This document shows, piece after piece, positions 5,456 through 14,056 of a DNA stretch of 15,463 nucleotides. Positions within the stretch are counted from its first letter, which is position 1; each line of letters begins with the position of its first letter. The notes under the pieces were generated by a model. It ran no database searches. It worked only from the letters and a program-made list of their open reading frames with translations, and was not told the origin of the DNA. Source of the DNA: Bacillota bacterium (GTDB lineage: Bacteria > Bacillota > Clostridia > Clostridiales > Clostridiaceae); assembly GCA_030706015.1 (NCBI GenBank), contig JAUZPI010000089.1:1-15463 (forward strand). The letters are read 5' to 3'. The position numbers and the translations under genes were made by a program.

Positions 5456-6037
5456 ATGTCAAATACAGTTGAAAATAAAATCTATACCTATGCTGACTAC
5501 TTATCTTATCCAGAAGGTGAACATATTGAAATAATAGAAGGTCACATATACAATATGTCTCCTGCACCAAGCAGAATACATCAAGAGATAATTTCTGAAT
5601 TAATAACTGTAATAAATAGTTATATTAAGTCTAGTAAAGGTAATTGCAAGGTTTACCCTGCCCCTTTTGATGTAATACTAAAAGATGATAATGAAGAAAT
5701 AGTAAACAGTAGAAATGTCATTCAACCAGATATATCCGTTATATGTGATAAAAATAAGCTTACTGATAAAGGTTGTACTGGTGCTCCTGATATGATAATT
5801 GAAGTTGTATCACCTTTTAATCCTTCAAGCGACTATATTAGGAAATTGAATTTATACGATCAATATAAAGTACGTGAATATTGGATAGTAAACCCTATGA
5901 AACAAACTATATTAGTTTATACACTTGATGAAAATACTAACCAATATGCAGCTCCTGAAGCATATACCTTTAAAGACAAAATAAAAGTTGGGATATACGA
6001 TAATCTTGAAATTGATTTTAATGTACTAGACTTGTAA
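5456..6037 (+). CDS. Uma2 family (DUF820) PD-(D/E)XK nuclease-like protein
   Basis: The 193-residue protein matches the Uma2/DUF820 pattern. An N-terminal YTYADYLSYPEGEHIEIIEG is followed by MSPAPSRIHQ (histidine 42), then QPDISVI and GAPDMIIEVVSP, which supply the acidic D...E-X-V core of the restriction-endonuclease-like fold, then YDQYKVREYWIVNP. Members are annotated as putative endonucleases, but their biological role is poorly known and many occur as lone, mobile-looking genes. The start has TGGAGG 9 nt upstream. It is transcribed alone, convergent with polC, and the gene plus its terminator lie between two near-identical 50-bp repeats, consistent with a gene-plus-terminator cassette that was inserted or duplicated. 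Length is normal and no disruption is visible. Confidence 0.88.
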   Translation: MSNTVENKIYTYADYLSYPEGEHIEIIEGHIYNMSPAPSRIHQEIISELITVINSYIKSSKGNCKVYPAPFDVILKDDNEEIVNSRNVIQPDISVICDKNKLTDKGCTGAPDMIIEVVSPFNPSSDYIRKLNLYDQYKVREYWIVNPMKQTILVYTLDENTNQYAAPEAYTFKDKIKVGIYDNLEIDFNVLDL

Positions 6038-6049
6038 TTATCACCAACT

Positions 6050-6086
6050 TAACTTTAGCAACAAAATCCTTCTTTTTCTAAAGTTA
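6050..6086. repeat. Inverted repeat downstream of Uma2 gene
   Basis: A 9-bp stem (TAACTTTAG at 6050-6058 with CTAAAGTTA at 6078-6086) encloses a 19-nt loop. ATCCTT at 6066-6071 can instead pair with AAGGAT at 6095-6100. No U-tract follows directly, so it may stabilise the mRNA 3' end rather than terminate. Confidence 0.35.
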
Positions 6087-6111
6087 CATTGTTTAAGGAT
6101 ATATCCAATTT

Positions 6112-6161
6112 TATAGGTATAAAAAAGTTCTGTAATTGGTTGATTACAGAACTTTTCTTTT
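6112..6161. repeat. Right copy of 50-bp direct repeat flanking the Uma2 gene
   Basis: The copy matches 5282-5331 at 45 of 50 positions; four of the differences lie outside the stem arms, so both hairpins stay intact. This copy sits where a terminator is expected, between the convergent Uma2 and polC genes. Confidence 0.8.
6123..6156. terminator. Bidirectional terminator between Uma2 gene and polC
   Basis: A perfect 12-bp stem (6123-6134 with 6145-6156), extendable by one A-T pair, has T-rich flanks on both strands. It ends the plus-strand Uma2 transcript and the minus-strand polC transcript. Confidence 0.9.
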
Positions 6162-6192
6162 AATTATTGTAGATGTATGCTCCATTAAACAG

Positions 6193-9100
6193 TTAAATTG
6201 CATCGAAGAAGCTTAATTGGTCCTTTTCAGGAAGACCATTTAAGCATCCAAACTTCTTAAGTGAATCTATGGCAGCATTACCTATCTTGGCACGTTTCTT
6301 TAAATCTTCTATTGAACCAAGCGGCGTTCCCTCTTGTATTGCATTATATATGCTTTCTGCCGCTACATTTCCCATACCAGATATACTGTTTATAGGAGGT
6401 CTTATTCCTTCCTCTTCCATGATGAATTTTGTAGCATGTGACTTATATAAATCAATAGGAAGGAACTTGATTCCTCTCTCGTACATTTCCAAAACCAATT
6501 CTAAATCGTCATACATATCCTTATCCTTAGGAGGTGCCTGCATACCCATCATTTCAATTTCCTTCATCTTTGCCTTAACCTTTTCTTTTCCGAAAATCAT
6601 AAATTCTGCATCAAAGGCTTTTGCTCTTATAGAAAAGTATGCTGAGTAATATGCTCTAGGTATATGAACCTTAAACCAAGCTATTCTAAAGGCCATCATT
6701 ACGTAAGCAGCTGCATGGGCCTTAGGGAACATGTATTTTATCTTTTTACAGGAATCAATATACCACTCCGGAACTTCATGCTCTCTCATTAAAGCCTCAT
6801 ATTCCGGGAATTTTCCATCTTTCAGCGCTTTTCCTTTACGTACGGTCTCCATTATCTTGAAGGCTGTATTTGGAGGCAGACCCATTTTAATAAGATAAAC
6901 CATGATATCATCTCTGGTACATACCGCTTCACTGATGCTGGTTACTATTCCTTGGTCAATTAAGTCTTTTGCATTTCCCAGCCAAACGTCTGTACCATGG
7001 GAAAGACCAGATATACATATCAAATCCATAAAGGTCTTTGGCATGGTATCTAAAAGCATTCCTCTTACGAACTTGGTACCGAACTCTGGAATACCAAAAG
7101 TCCCCACCTTGGAATTTATCTGCTCAGAGGTTACTCCCAGGGCTGCTGTAGATGAAAATATTGACATAGTCTCCTTATCATCCATAGGTATAGTTTGAGG
7201 ATCCACTCCTGTTATATCCTGAAGCATTCTTATAACTGTAGGGTCGTCGTGACCCAGTATATCCAGCTTCAATAGATTCTGGTCAATAGAGTGATAGTCA
7301 AAATGTGTAGTTATAATATCTGAAGTCGGGTCATCCGCTGGATGCTGTACAGGACAGAATTCAAATATTTCTCTTCCCTTAGGCACAACTATTATTCCAC
7401 CAGGATGCTGCCCTGAGGTTCTTTTTATACCTGTACAACCCTTTGAAATTCTCATAATTTCTGCCTTATTTACATTTATGCCTTTTTCTTCATAATACTT
7501 TTTTACGTAACCAAAGGCTGTTTTTTCCGCTATGGTACCTATGGTTCCTGCTTTAAAGGTGGTGCCTTTTCCAAAGATAACCTCAGTATATTTATGAGCC
7601 TTTGCCTGATATTCTCCTGAGAAGTTTAAGTCTATATCCGGTTCTTTATCTCCATTAAAACCTAAGAAGGTTTCAAAAGGTATATCTAATCCATCCTTAG
7701 CCAAAGCTTCTCCGCAAACAGGACAATTCTTATCTGGCAAGTCAAAACCAAGCTTGTAACCATAATCCGTAAAATCAGAGTGTTTACATTTAGGACATCT
7801 ATAATGAGGCGGTAGACCATTAACTTCTGTTATACCTGTCATATAAGCAACAACAGAAGAACCAACTGATCCTCTGGAACCTACCAGATAACCGTCTTCA
7901 TTTGATTTCCATACCAGCTTTTGAGCTATTATATACATAACTGAGAAACCATTTTTTATAATGGAATCCAGCTCTTTATCTAATCTTGCCTGGATAATTT
8001 CAGGAAGAGGATCTCCGTATAGTTCATGAGCCTTGTTAAAAGTGATATCCCTGATCATCTGCTCACAGCCGTCTATATGCGGTGTAGCTTTATCAGGTGA
8101 AATAGGACTAATCTGTTCACACATATCTGCAATCAGATTTGTGTTTGTTACTACTACCTCATAGGCTTTTTCTCTTCCTAAATAAGAAAACTCCCTAAGC
8201 ATCTCTTCAGTGGTTCTCAAATATAATGGAGCCTGGTCATCTGCATCCTTAAAGCCCTGACCTGCTTCCAGTATACGCCTGTATATTTCATCCTCAGGGT
8301 CCATAAAATGAACGTCACCAGTAGCCACTACAGGCTTACCCAGTTTCTCTCCAAGAGCTATGATTTTCTTATTAATTTCCTTTAGATATTCTTTATCTGG
8401 TACCTGCCCCTGTCTTACTAAATAATCATTATTTCCTAGAGGCTGTATCTCCAAATAATCATATTCCTTTGCTATTGCCTCTATTTCCTCATCGGATTTT
8501 CCTAGAAGTATTGATTGAAACAATTCCCCTTCACTGCAGGCACTGCCTAAGATTAAGCCTTCGGAATATTTCTTAAACATACTTCTTAATATACGAGGCT
8601 TTTTATAAAAATAATCTAAGCTGGAGTAAGACACAAGCCTATATAAATTCTTTAAACCTTCATAATTCTTTGCGAATATTATTGCATGATAAGTTCTAAG
8701 CTTTTTATATTCTTCCTTCTTAGCAGTCTCATCAGAACCGTATATGTCTATATCCTCAAGAGTTTTTGCTCCTCTTTCCTTGAGCTTATCTATCATTACG
8801 TTAAATACCTTAACAGTGGTATCTACGTCATCTAAGGCTCTATGTGCAACCTCCACCTTAAAACCAAGGTTTTTTGCAATTCTACCTAATTTATAGGTTT
8901 TAAATTCAGGAAAGATTTCTTGAGCTAAAGTTAAGGTATCCAGGTATGTAAAATCAAAGTCATAACCTAAGACCTTAGCATTATGCTTTAAGAAGCCCAC
9001 ATCAAAACCTGCATTATGAGCAACCAGTACGCTGTCCTTAATAAAATCCAGCATTTTAGGGAATACCTGCTCTATGGTTTCTGCATCCTTTACCATATCA

Positions 9101-10545
9101 TCTGTTATGTTGGTAACCTCTATAACCCTTGCTGGAATAGGCTTTTCAGGATTTACAAAGCAGCTGAATTTATCAATTACCTTTCCCTCCTGAACCTTCA
9201 TAATTCCTATTTCGGTAATCTTTTCTGTTACTGGTGAAAAACCTGTAGTTTCTAAATCCAGTACACAGTAGGTGGTATCGATGCTTTGGCCCTTAGGGTT
9301 TGTAACAGCAGGCTTTTTATCTGGAGCTAAATAAGCCTCTACTCCATATAAAACCTTCATATCAGGATTATCTCTGCCTAGAAGCTTATGAGCTTCTGGA
9401 AAGGACTGTACCACTCCATGATCTGTTATAGCAATGGCTTTCATACCCCAGCTCATAGCTCTTTTAATTAAATCAGTGGCACTGGTCATAGCATCCATCT
9501 GGCTCATTTGAGTATGCATATGAAGCTCTACCCTTTTAACCTCTGCTTTATCCTGTCTCTTAGTCTTCTTTACACCTTCTGTTTCTATTATGGTGTTGGC
9601 AATCATCTCAACTTCACCAGAAAATTGGCTGTAGCCTACATTCCCTACAAGCTTAACACCTTTAGCACCTTTAAGCTTAGGTAATACTTCATCACCTTCA
9701 CCAGGTTTTAAAAAGGCCTTACACGTCATGGAGCTTGAGCCGTCATATAGATCAAAGGAAACTAATGTTTTTCCGCTCTTTAATTCCCTTGTTTCCATAT
9801 TAGATATTTCGCCCTCTAACGCTACCCTTCCCTCATCCGGAGTGATATCTGTAATCTTTATTACAGGTTCCTTAATCTTAGCGTTTCTGCCCAGTATCAA
9901 GGATGGATCAACCTTTTTACCATCAGTTTCTTCTTTTACTTCATATTTTTTCTCTGCAGAAACTGCTGGTACCTTAGGGGTAATATTACTTTGAGCTGCT
10001 TTAATTTCCTTTGTAATAGCAAGTACTTCCTGCTGTCGTTCTTCCTCTTGAAGCATTAATTCTTCACTGGTTAAGTCATCAACAAAATTTATATTATATG
10101 TAGTGCCGTAAAGAGCTTTTATGGTCTTATGTATTTGCTTATCATAATTCATGCTTTTTAAAAAACCTGATACCGCAGCTTTAAAATTAAAATTTATGGT
10201 ATTTTCATTTACCTCATACTCACAATTATTAATTACTGCTTTTAACACAGGATATTTATGTGCCATTGAATGCACAATATTAGTAAGTTCCTGTTCTATA
10301 GGCTTTTTATCTGTTCCATCTGCATACTTAACAGAAATTGTGGAATCCTCTAAGGCAAATCTTTTTCTAATAAATTTATTCAGGCCTTCAAATTCTCTTA
10401 TGTCAATGTATTTATCTGAACTAATCTCCATCTCCAGCCGCTTACTTTTTTTGATTAACACTACGGATTCTACAATAGCATTATTTATGTTACCATTTGC
10501 TTCGTAGTCACTAAAAATTTCATTTATTTTTTTCACGGTTTTCAT
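6193..10545 (-). CDS. polC: DNA polymerase III alpha subunit, PolC type
   Basis: The 1450-residue replicative polymerase of low-GC Gram-positives acts at the fork with 3'-5' proofreading built in. Domains in order: N-terminal region (1-220) with a charged Gln/Glu linker; OB fold (about 228-325); PHP domain starting at ELHMHTQ (340-346) with TDHG (374-377); DnaQ-type exonuclease inserted at about 423-585, with DLETTG (430-435) and HRALDDVDTT (568-577); the remaining PHP part to about 810, including ATGDVHF (741-747). The polymerase core begins with GSRGSVGSS (889-897), a zinc site CPKC/CPVC (Cys917, 920, 941, 944) diagnostic of PolC, and catalytic PDIDLNF with Asp970 and Asp972. The ATG at 10543-10545 is preceded by GGAGGG; an in-frame start at 10632 lies upstream of the promoter's -10 and is rejected. 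Length and motifs are normal. Confidence 0.98.
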   Translation of the reverse strand: MKTVKKINEIFSDYEANGNINNAIVESVVLIKKSKRLEMEISSDKYIDIREFEGLNKFIRKRFALEDSTISVKYADGTDKKPIEQELTNIVHSMAHKYPVLKAVINNCEYEVNENTINFNFKAAVSGFLKSMNYDKQIHKTIKALYGTTYNINFVDDLTSEELMLQEEERQQEVLAITKEIKAAQSNITPKVPAVSAEKKYEVKEETDGKKVDPSLILGRNAKIKEPVIKITDITPDEGRVALEGEISNMETRELKSGKTLVSFDLYDGSSSMTCKAFLKPGEGDEVLPKLKGAKGVKLVGNVGYSQFSGEVEMIANTIIETEGVKKTKRQDKAEVKRVELHMHTQMSQMDAMTSATDLIKRAMSWGMKAIAITDHGVVQSFPEAHKLLGRDNPDMKVLYGVEAYLAPDKKPAVTNPKGQSIDTTYCVLDLETTGFSPVTEKITEIGIMKVQEGKVIDKFSCFVNPEKPIPARVIEVTNITDDMVKDAETIEQVFPKMLDFIKDSVLVAHNAGFDVGFLKHNAKVLGYDFDFTYLDTLTLAQEIFPEFKTYKLGRIAKNLGFKVEVAHRALDDVDTTVKVFNVMIDKLKERGAKTLEDIDIYGSDETAKKEEYKKLRTYHAIIFAKNYEGLKNLYRLVSYSSLDYFYKKPRILRSMFKKYSEGLILGSACSEGELFQSILLGKSDEEIEAIAKEYDYLEIQPLGNNDYLVRQGQVPDKEYLKEINKKIIALGEKLGKPVVATGDVHFMDPEDEIYRRILEAGQGFKDADDQAPLYLRTTEEMLREFSYLGREKAYEVVVTNTNLIADMCEQISPISPDKATPHIDGCEQMIRDITFNKAHELYGDPLPEIIQARLDKELDSIIKNGFSVMYIIAQKLVWKSNEDGYLVGSRGSVGSSVVAYMTGITEVNGLPPHYRCPKCKHSDFTDYGYKLGFDLPDKNCPVCGEALAKDGLDIPFETFLGFNGDKEPDIDLNFSGEYQAKAHKYTEVIFGKGTTFKAGTIGTIAEKTAFGYVKKYYEEKGINVNKAEIMRISKGCTGIKRTSGQHPGGIIVVPKGREIFEFCPVQHPADDPTSDIITTHFDYHSIDQNLLKLDILGHDDPTVIRMLQDITGVDPQTIPMDDKETMSIFSSTAALGVTSEQINSKVGTFGIPEFGTKFVRGMLLDTMPKTFMDLICISGLSHGTDVWLGNAKDLIDQGIVTSISEAVCTRDDIMVYLIKMGLPPNTAFKIMETVRKGKALKDGKFPEYEALMREHEVPEWYIDSCKKIKYMFPKAHAAAYVMMAFRIAWFKVHIPRAYYSAYFSIRAKAFDAEFMIFGKEKVKAKMKEIEMMGMQAPPKDKDMYDDLELVLEMYERGIKFLPIDLYKSHATKFIMEEEGIRPPINSISGMGNVAAESIYNAIQEGTPLGSIEDLKKRAKIGNAAIDSLKKFGCLNGLPEKDQLSFFDAI

Positions 10546-10578
10546 TAACCTTCCCTCCAAAATTTTTAGTACTTTACT

Positions 10579-10607
10579 ATTATATAAGAAGACCCTGTCT
10601 TTGTCAT
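10579..10607 (-). promoter_or_regulatory. polC promoter
   Basis: On the minus strand ATGACA (10602-10607) and a perfect TATAAT (10579-10584) are spaced 17 bp apart. The transcript would start about 27 nt before the ATG at 10545, which confirms the shorter polC start. Confidence 0.75.
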
Positions 10608-10736
10608 GTGGAATAAAATAATCTTTTATCATCTAATTCATTATATTTAAATAATATCGCGATTTAATTAGCTACTTTATTAATTTTACGCCTAATTCAA
10701 CTGCTCTTTGACTATCTATAGGAAATTGATTTTTTC

Positions 10737-10745
10737 TGTTATAAT
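10737..10745 (+). promoter_or_regulatory. Extended -10 promoter of truncated NimA-like gene
   Basis: TG at 10737-10738, one base, then TATAAT at 10740-10745 form an extended -10, which needs little from the -35. The leader to 10838 can form two small hairpins, ACGCA/TGCGT (10778-10795) and TAGTTT/AAACTA (10796-10810). Confidence 0.5.
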
Positions 10746-10837
10746 TAATATAAATATAATGGTACAAATATACAAGTACGCAGTTTTTTGTGCGTTAGTT
10801 TAAAAAACTATATTGTTAAAACAAGGAGGGTGTAACT

Positions 10838-10996
10838 ATGTTTAAGGAAATGAGAAGAAAAGATAGGGAACTTGATATTGCAGAAGCAAAAGAAATATTA
10901 AAAAATCGCGAATATGGTATTTTATCTACAGTAGGTGAAAATGGCTATGCCTATGGAGTACCAGTAAATTATGTTTATATAGATAATTCATGCTAA
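10838..10996 (+). pseudogene. Truncated pyridoxamine-5'-phosphate-oxidase-fold (NimA-like) flavoprotein gene
   Basis: The frame has a perfect AGGAGGG 7 nt before its ATG and encodes 52 residues starting MFKEMRRKDRELDIAEAKEI, followed by GILSTVGENGYAYGVPVNY and ending VYIDNSC. This is the N-terminal third of the split-barrel FMN-binding proteins related to NimA nitroimidazole-resistance proteins, which normally run to about 150-160 residues and continue after DNS with a strand and an HxxKEGHK-like motif. Here the frame stops at 10994-10996 and the terminator hairpin starts 3 nt later. The C-terminal two thirds, including most of the flavin-binding and dimer residues, are therefore missing, probably through an internal deletion. 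The promoter and ribosome binding site look intact. The short peptide is unlikely to fold as an enzyme. The family call rests on the conserved N-terminal pattern. Confidence 0.75.
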
Positions 10997-10998
10997 AA

Positions 10999-11042
10999 TA
11001 AAAAGGAGAACATCATCCATCTGGATTTTATTCTCCTTTTTA
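10999..11042. terminator. Bidirectional terminator between the NimA-like remnant and the radical SAM operon
   Basis: A stem of about 12 bp (AAAAAGGAGAA at 11000-11010 with TTCTCCTTTTT at 11031-11041, plus one outer pair) contains a small inner hairpin (ATCC/GGAT). It has a T-run on the plus strand and TTTTTATTTT on the minus strand. Confidence 0.85.
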
Positions 11043-11120
11043 ATGTTCATCTATCTTCACCACTTGCACACTCCATTGTACAGATCTATTTTTTGTTTTT
11101 GATAAGCTTTATATAATCCC

Positions 11121-12116
11121 TTAGATACCTAAAAACTCCGAGATAATATTTAAAGTAATTTTTTCTTTTTGCTTATCACTGCTCCATTCCTCTATTGCAT
11201 TATTATAAGTACAAGTCATGAGCTCACTTGAATTATAGTATTTAAGAACTTCGCTGCATAAGTGGCATTGATCTACGAATGAACCATCTATAAAAACTAC
11301 TCCAGCTTCTTGTAAATAAGGGACAAAATAAATTGGTCCTTTGTCCATAAGTACCTTAAATAATGATCCATTCTTAACTTTATTATAAATATTCTCTAAG
11401 GAATCTCTATATACATTGCCTAAAAGCAGCGCTTCTGAAAAAGTAGGACAGCAGCAAGCATAAGCATTGCCATCATATCTAATCATTATATTTCCACAGC
11501 CGTGACATTTGCCTTTTGGAATACCTTCAGTAAATAAAAACAAATCTTTAGGCAGGTTCCTTGCTCTCCCTAAAGGTAAGCCTAATAATTCTTCAATTGA
11601 AAATCTAGTTCCAGGGGTTATATCTAATATTTTTTTCAAGAAATCAGACGCTCGTTCTTTTCCTTTAAAAAGAACAATTTTAAAGGTTGCGCTAATCCCT
11701 GCTTCATTGGCTGCAATAAAGGCATTTTTAATATGATCAATTAGCACAAATTTTCTATGAAATTCATCATAACTAAAGGCTATATGGTCTATACCTGCAT
11801 TTTTAACCTCTCTTAGCTTCCTTACAGCTTCTTGTGAACTAGCTGCCCAATATGCATTTGTAACGCAGCCAATGCTGGTGGCTTTATTCTCTTTTGCCCT
11901 TCTTACACTTTCCTTTAAATCTTCAAAATATAAGAAAGCTTCACCTCCTGTAAAACTAACCTTGAATTCTTCATTTTCACTAATGCGGGCTGCAGAATCT
12001 ATTAATTCAATTATTTTTTCTAAAGAAATTCTCTCCTCTTGATCTGGAGATGAATTTTCTATGCAGTGACTACATTGATAGTTACATTTATTACTAATCA
12101 TTATGGATAAATGCAT
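11121..12116 (-). CDS. Radical SAM enzyme with C-terminal cysteine-rich (SPASM-like) region, YydG-like
   Basis: The 331-residue protein has the CNYQCSHC cluster motif (Cys11, 15, 18), which binds the SAM-cleaving [4Fe-4S] cluster, and FTGGEA (55-60) for SAM binding. The segment SYDEFH (115-120) and the C-terminal arrangement KCHGCG (Cys204, 207), NAYACCCP (Cys221-223) and QCHLC (Cys284, 287) recall YydG, the Bacillus epimerase of epipeptides; auxiliary clusters are likely. A peptide substrate is therefore a reasonable inference, but no N-terminal peptide-recognition domain is present and no precursor gene is visible next to it. AGGAGG precedes the ATG at 12116. The gene is last in the operon, 29 bp after the histidine kinase gene, and ends before the terminator at 10999-11042. 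Radical SAM membership is certain; the YydG likeness is from memory of motifs. Confidence 0.85.
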   Translation of the reverse strand: MHLSIMISNKCNYQCSHCIENSSPDQEERISLEKIIELIDSAARISENEEFKVSFTGGEAFLYFEDLKESVRRAKENKATSIGCVTNAYWAASSQEAVRKLREVKNAGIDHIAFSYDEFHRKFVLIDHIKNAFIAANEAGISATFKIVLFKGKERASDFLKKILDITPGTRFSIEELLGLPLGRARNLPKDLFLFTEGIPKGKCHGCGNIMIRYDGNAYACCCPTFSEALLLGNVYRDSLENIYNKVKNGSLFKVLMDKGPIYFVPYLQEAGVVFIDGSFVDQCHLCSEVLKYYNSSELMTCTYNNAIEEWSSDKQKEKITLNIISEFLGI

Positions 12117-12145
12117 ACTTAAATCCTCCTAAAAATAATGTGAGT

Positions 12146-14041
12146 TTATTGAGGTATTTCCATAGTAAAATTTGTTCCTACACCTTCTATACTTTCTACC
12201 TTTAAGGGTTTACCAAAAATATTTATAAGCCTCTTATTCACATTTCTTACACCTACGCCATATCCATCCACATTATCATCCAATAATCCTTCAAGTCGTT
12301 CCCGAGACATACCTACACCATTGTCTTCTATTTTAATAATGATTTTTCTTTTTTCTGAGACAACAGATATCTTTACTAGTCCCCCATCTTCCTTTGGGAG
12401 AATACCATGTTTTAATGCATTTTCGACTATTGGTTGAATTAAAAACACAGGTATTTTAGCAGAAATATCAGAAGGAATATCAAAAATAACTTTGAGTTTT
12501 TCTCCAAATCTGGCCTTTTCAAGGTTTATATAAGACTTAAGATGAGATATTTCTTCCTCTAAATCTATTAAATTACTAGTGTTCCTAAAGCTAAAATGAT
12601 TTCTTAGGTAATCAGCTAAATCCAATAGAAGTGAATGTGCTCTATTTGCATCCTTTTTTGTAAAATATATTATGGTATTAAGCACATTGAATATAAAATG
12701 TGGTTTAATCTGAGCTTGAAGAGTATCCAGTTCTGCCTTGTAGAAGAGTTCATTTATTTTAAATGTATTTGCATATTTTATACAGAGTAAAACTGCCTGT
12801 AAAAGCAGGTATATAAAAATACCATCGGTAATGCTAAGCACTCCCCTTAGTATACGCAGGTCAAACAAAGTATCATTTATTGCTGATAAAAACATAATTG
12901 TGACACCTAGGACTATAACCATATACCCCTCTACTTTTTTTATAACAACCTTTACAGTAACTGCAATCAATATTATAAATACAATCAAAGCAAATAATTC
13001 AAAAATGTACACCAGCCAATATATAATTCTGTATGGAAAAAATAATGCTGATACATTGAATATTCCATTAATAATAATTAGTATTTTTTTTAATAAGGGT
13101 TGAATTTCATAAGGAAACATTTTATCATAGTACATTACTAAGGTAATTAGTGAAAGGCTTAGAACTAAAAATGATATTTTAAAGAATATTTCTGGATTAT
13201 CCCCTGAGAACCAGGAATATATACTCAACTCTCCAAGAAACAAGCCTCTTACATAAATAAGAATACACAATATCCCTAAATACAAGGTATATTTTTCTTT
13301 TTTTCTAATAAAAAATAGAAGTAAATAGAAGAGTCCCATAAATACAGTGATAGCTGATATATAGTTTTCCTTCATTAAATTGTTTTCACGTAAGGTTTCA
13401 ATTTGTTTTGGGGTTCCTATATAGATACTATTTAAAATGCCGCCCTTACCACCAATAAAATTGGAGGCTTGAATAACAATTTGAATATCTTTAGTTCCAA
13501 GGTTTTCCCCCTCATATGAACCAATTAGTGCTTCCATGCCTGATTTAGAATCCTCTGGGGTACTTCCTACAATACCACAGTGTAAAACTTCTTTATCGCC
13601 AATCCACATTCTATAGGATGAAAATATGGCACCTACCTTAATTGCTATTTCTTTAAAGTCTTCATTTGAATGGATTATCAATCGATAGGTTGAATACCCA
13701 TCGCCTGTTAATTTACTATTGGGGCTGCTTCCTTCATTCCAGTATCCGGGAACCTTTATATAAGATGCATTGATTGCAGGTTTATTTTTAAAATCATCCG
13801 GGGTAAGAAGTTTATTCCAATAGAATTCCCATTCCCCATCTAAGCTTACTTTCCCATCCCTTTCAAATGACCAATCTGTAAGGTTTAGTACTCCCTTAGA
13901 GGCTTTGGGTAAAATTTTTTCATGGTTAGACGAGAAATGGTAGAATAACGAAATGAACGCAACTATACAGACTGCTAAAACAATAGCTGATCTTTTTATT
14001 GCCGAACCTTTAGGAATTTTATTTCTAACTATATTAGACAT
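12146..14041 (-). CDS. Sensor histidine kinase with 7TMR-DISM sensor (LytS/YesM-type kinase domain)
   Basis: The 631-residue membrane kinase has an N-terminal membrane segment (about 16-35), an extracytoplasmic beta-rich domain (about 48-212) with GVLNLTDWSF and LDGEWEFYWNKLL as in 7TMR-DISM extracellular domains (a carbohydrate-binding-like fold), then seven hydrophobic segments (about 228-424). The cytoplasmic kinase is of the His_kinase type: phosphoacceptor His448 in QIKPHFIFN, N-box VENALKHG (539-546), DNGVGM (573-578) and GYGVGVRN (593-600). Such kinases sense small extracellular ligands and phosphorylate LytTR-type regulators; one is encoded divergently at 14981, so the two probably form a pair. 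GGAGG lies 9 nt before the ATG. The gene sits 15 bp after the hydrolase gene and 29 bp before the radical SAM gene, in one operon. All catalytic boxes are intact. Confidence 0.93.
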   Translation of the reverse strand: MSNIVRNKIPKGSAIKRSAIVLAVCIVAFISLFYHFSSNHEKILPKASKGVLNLTDWSFERDGKVSLDGEWEFYWNKLLTPDDFKNKPAINASYIKVPGYWNEGSSPNSKLTGDGYSTYRLIIHSNEDFKEIAIKVGAIFSSYRMWIGDKEVLHCGIVGSTPEDSKSGMEALIGSYEGENLGTKDIQIVIQASNFIGGKGGILNSIYIGTPKQIETLRENNLMKENYISAITVFMGLFYLLLFFIRKKEKYTLYLGILCILIYVRGLFLGELSIYSWFSGDNPEIFFKISFLVLSLSLITLVMYYDKMFPYEIQPLLKKILIIINGIFNVSALFFPYRIIYWLVYIFELFALIVFIILIAVTVKVVIKKVEGYMVIVLGVTIMFLSAINDTLFDLRILRGVLSITDGIFIYLLLQAVLLCIKYANTFKINELFYKAELDTLQAQIKPHFIFNVLNTIIYFTKKDANRAHSLLLDLADYLRNHFSFRNTSNLIDLEEEISHLKSYINLEKARFGEKLKVIFDIPSDISAKIPVFLIQPIVENALKHGILPKEDGGLVKISVVSEKRKIIIKIEDNGVGMSRERLEGLLDDNVDGYGVGVRNVNKRLINIFGKPLKVESIEGVGTNFTMEIPQ

Positions 14042-14056
14042 ACCTATTTTCCTCCA

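Noticed and set aside
6269..10507. Several plus-strand frames of 70-130 codons within polC
   Set aside because: They are antisense shadows of a well-conserved gene, lack ribosome binding sites and show no recognisable motifs.
10546..10632. 29-residue N-terminal extension of PolC
   Set aside because: The extension spans a good promoter (10579-10607), and GGAGGG sits just before the ATG at 10545.
11044..11079. Small peptide frame MECASGEDR downstream of the radical SAM gene as a RiPP precursor
   Set aside because: Nine codons, no ribosome binding site, and too short for leader plus core.
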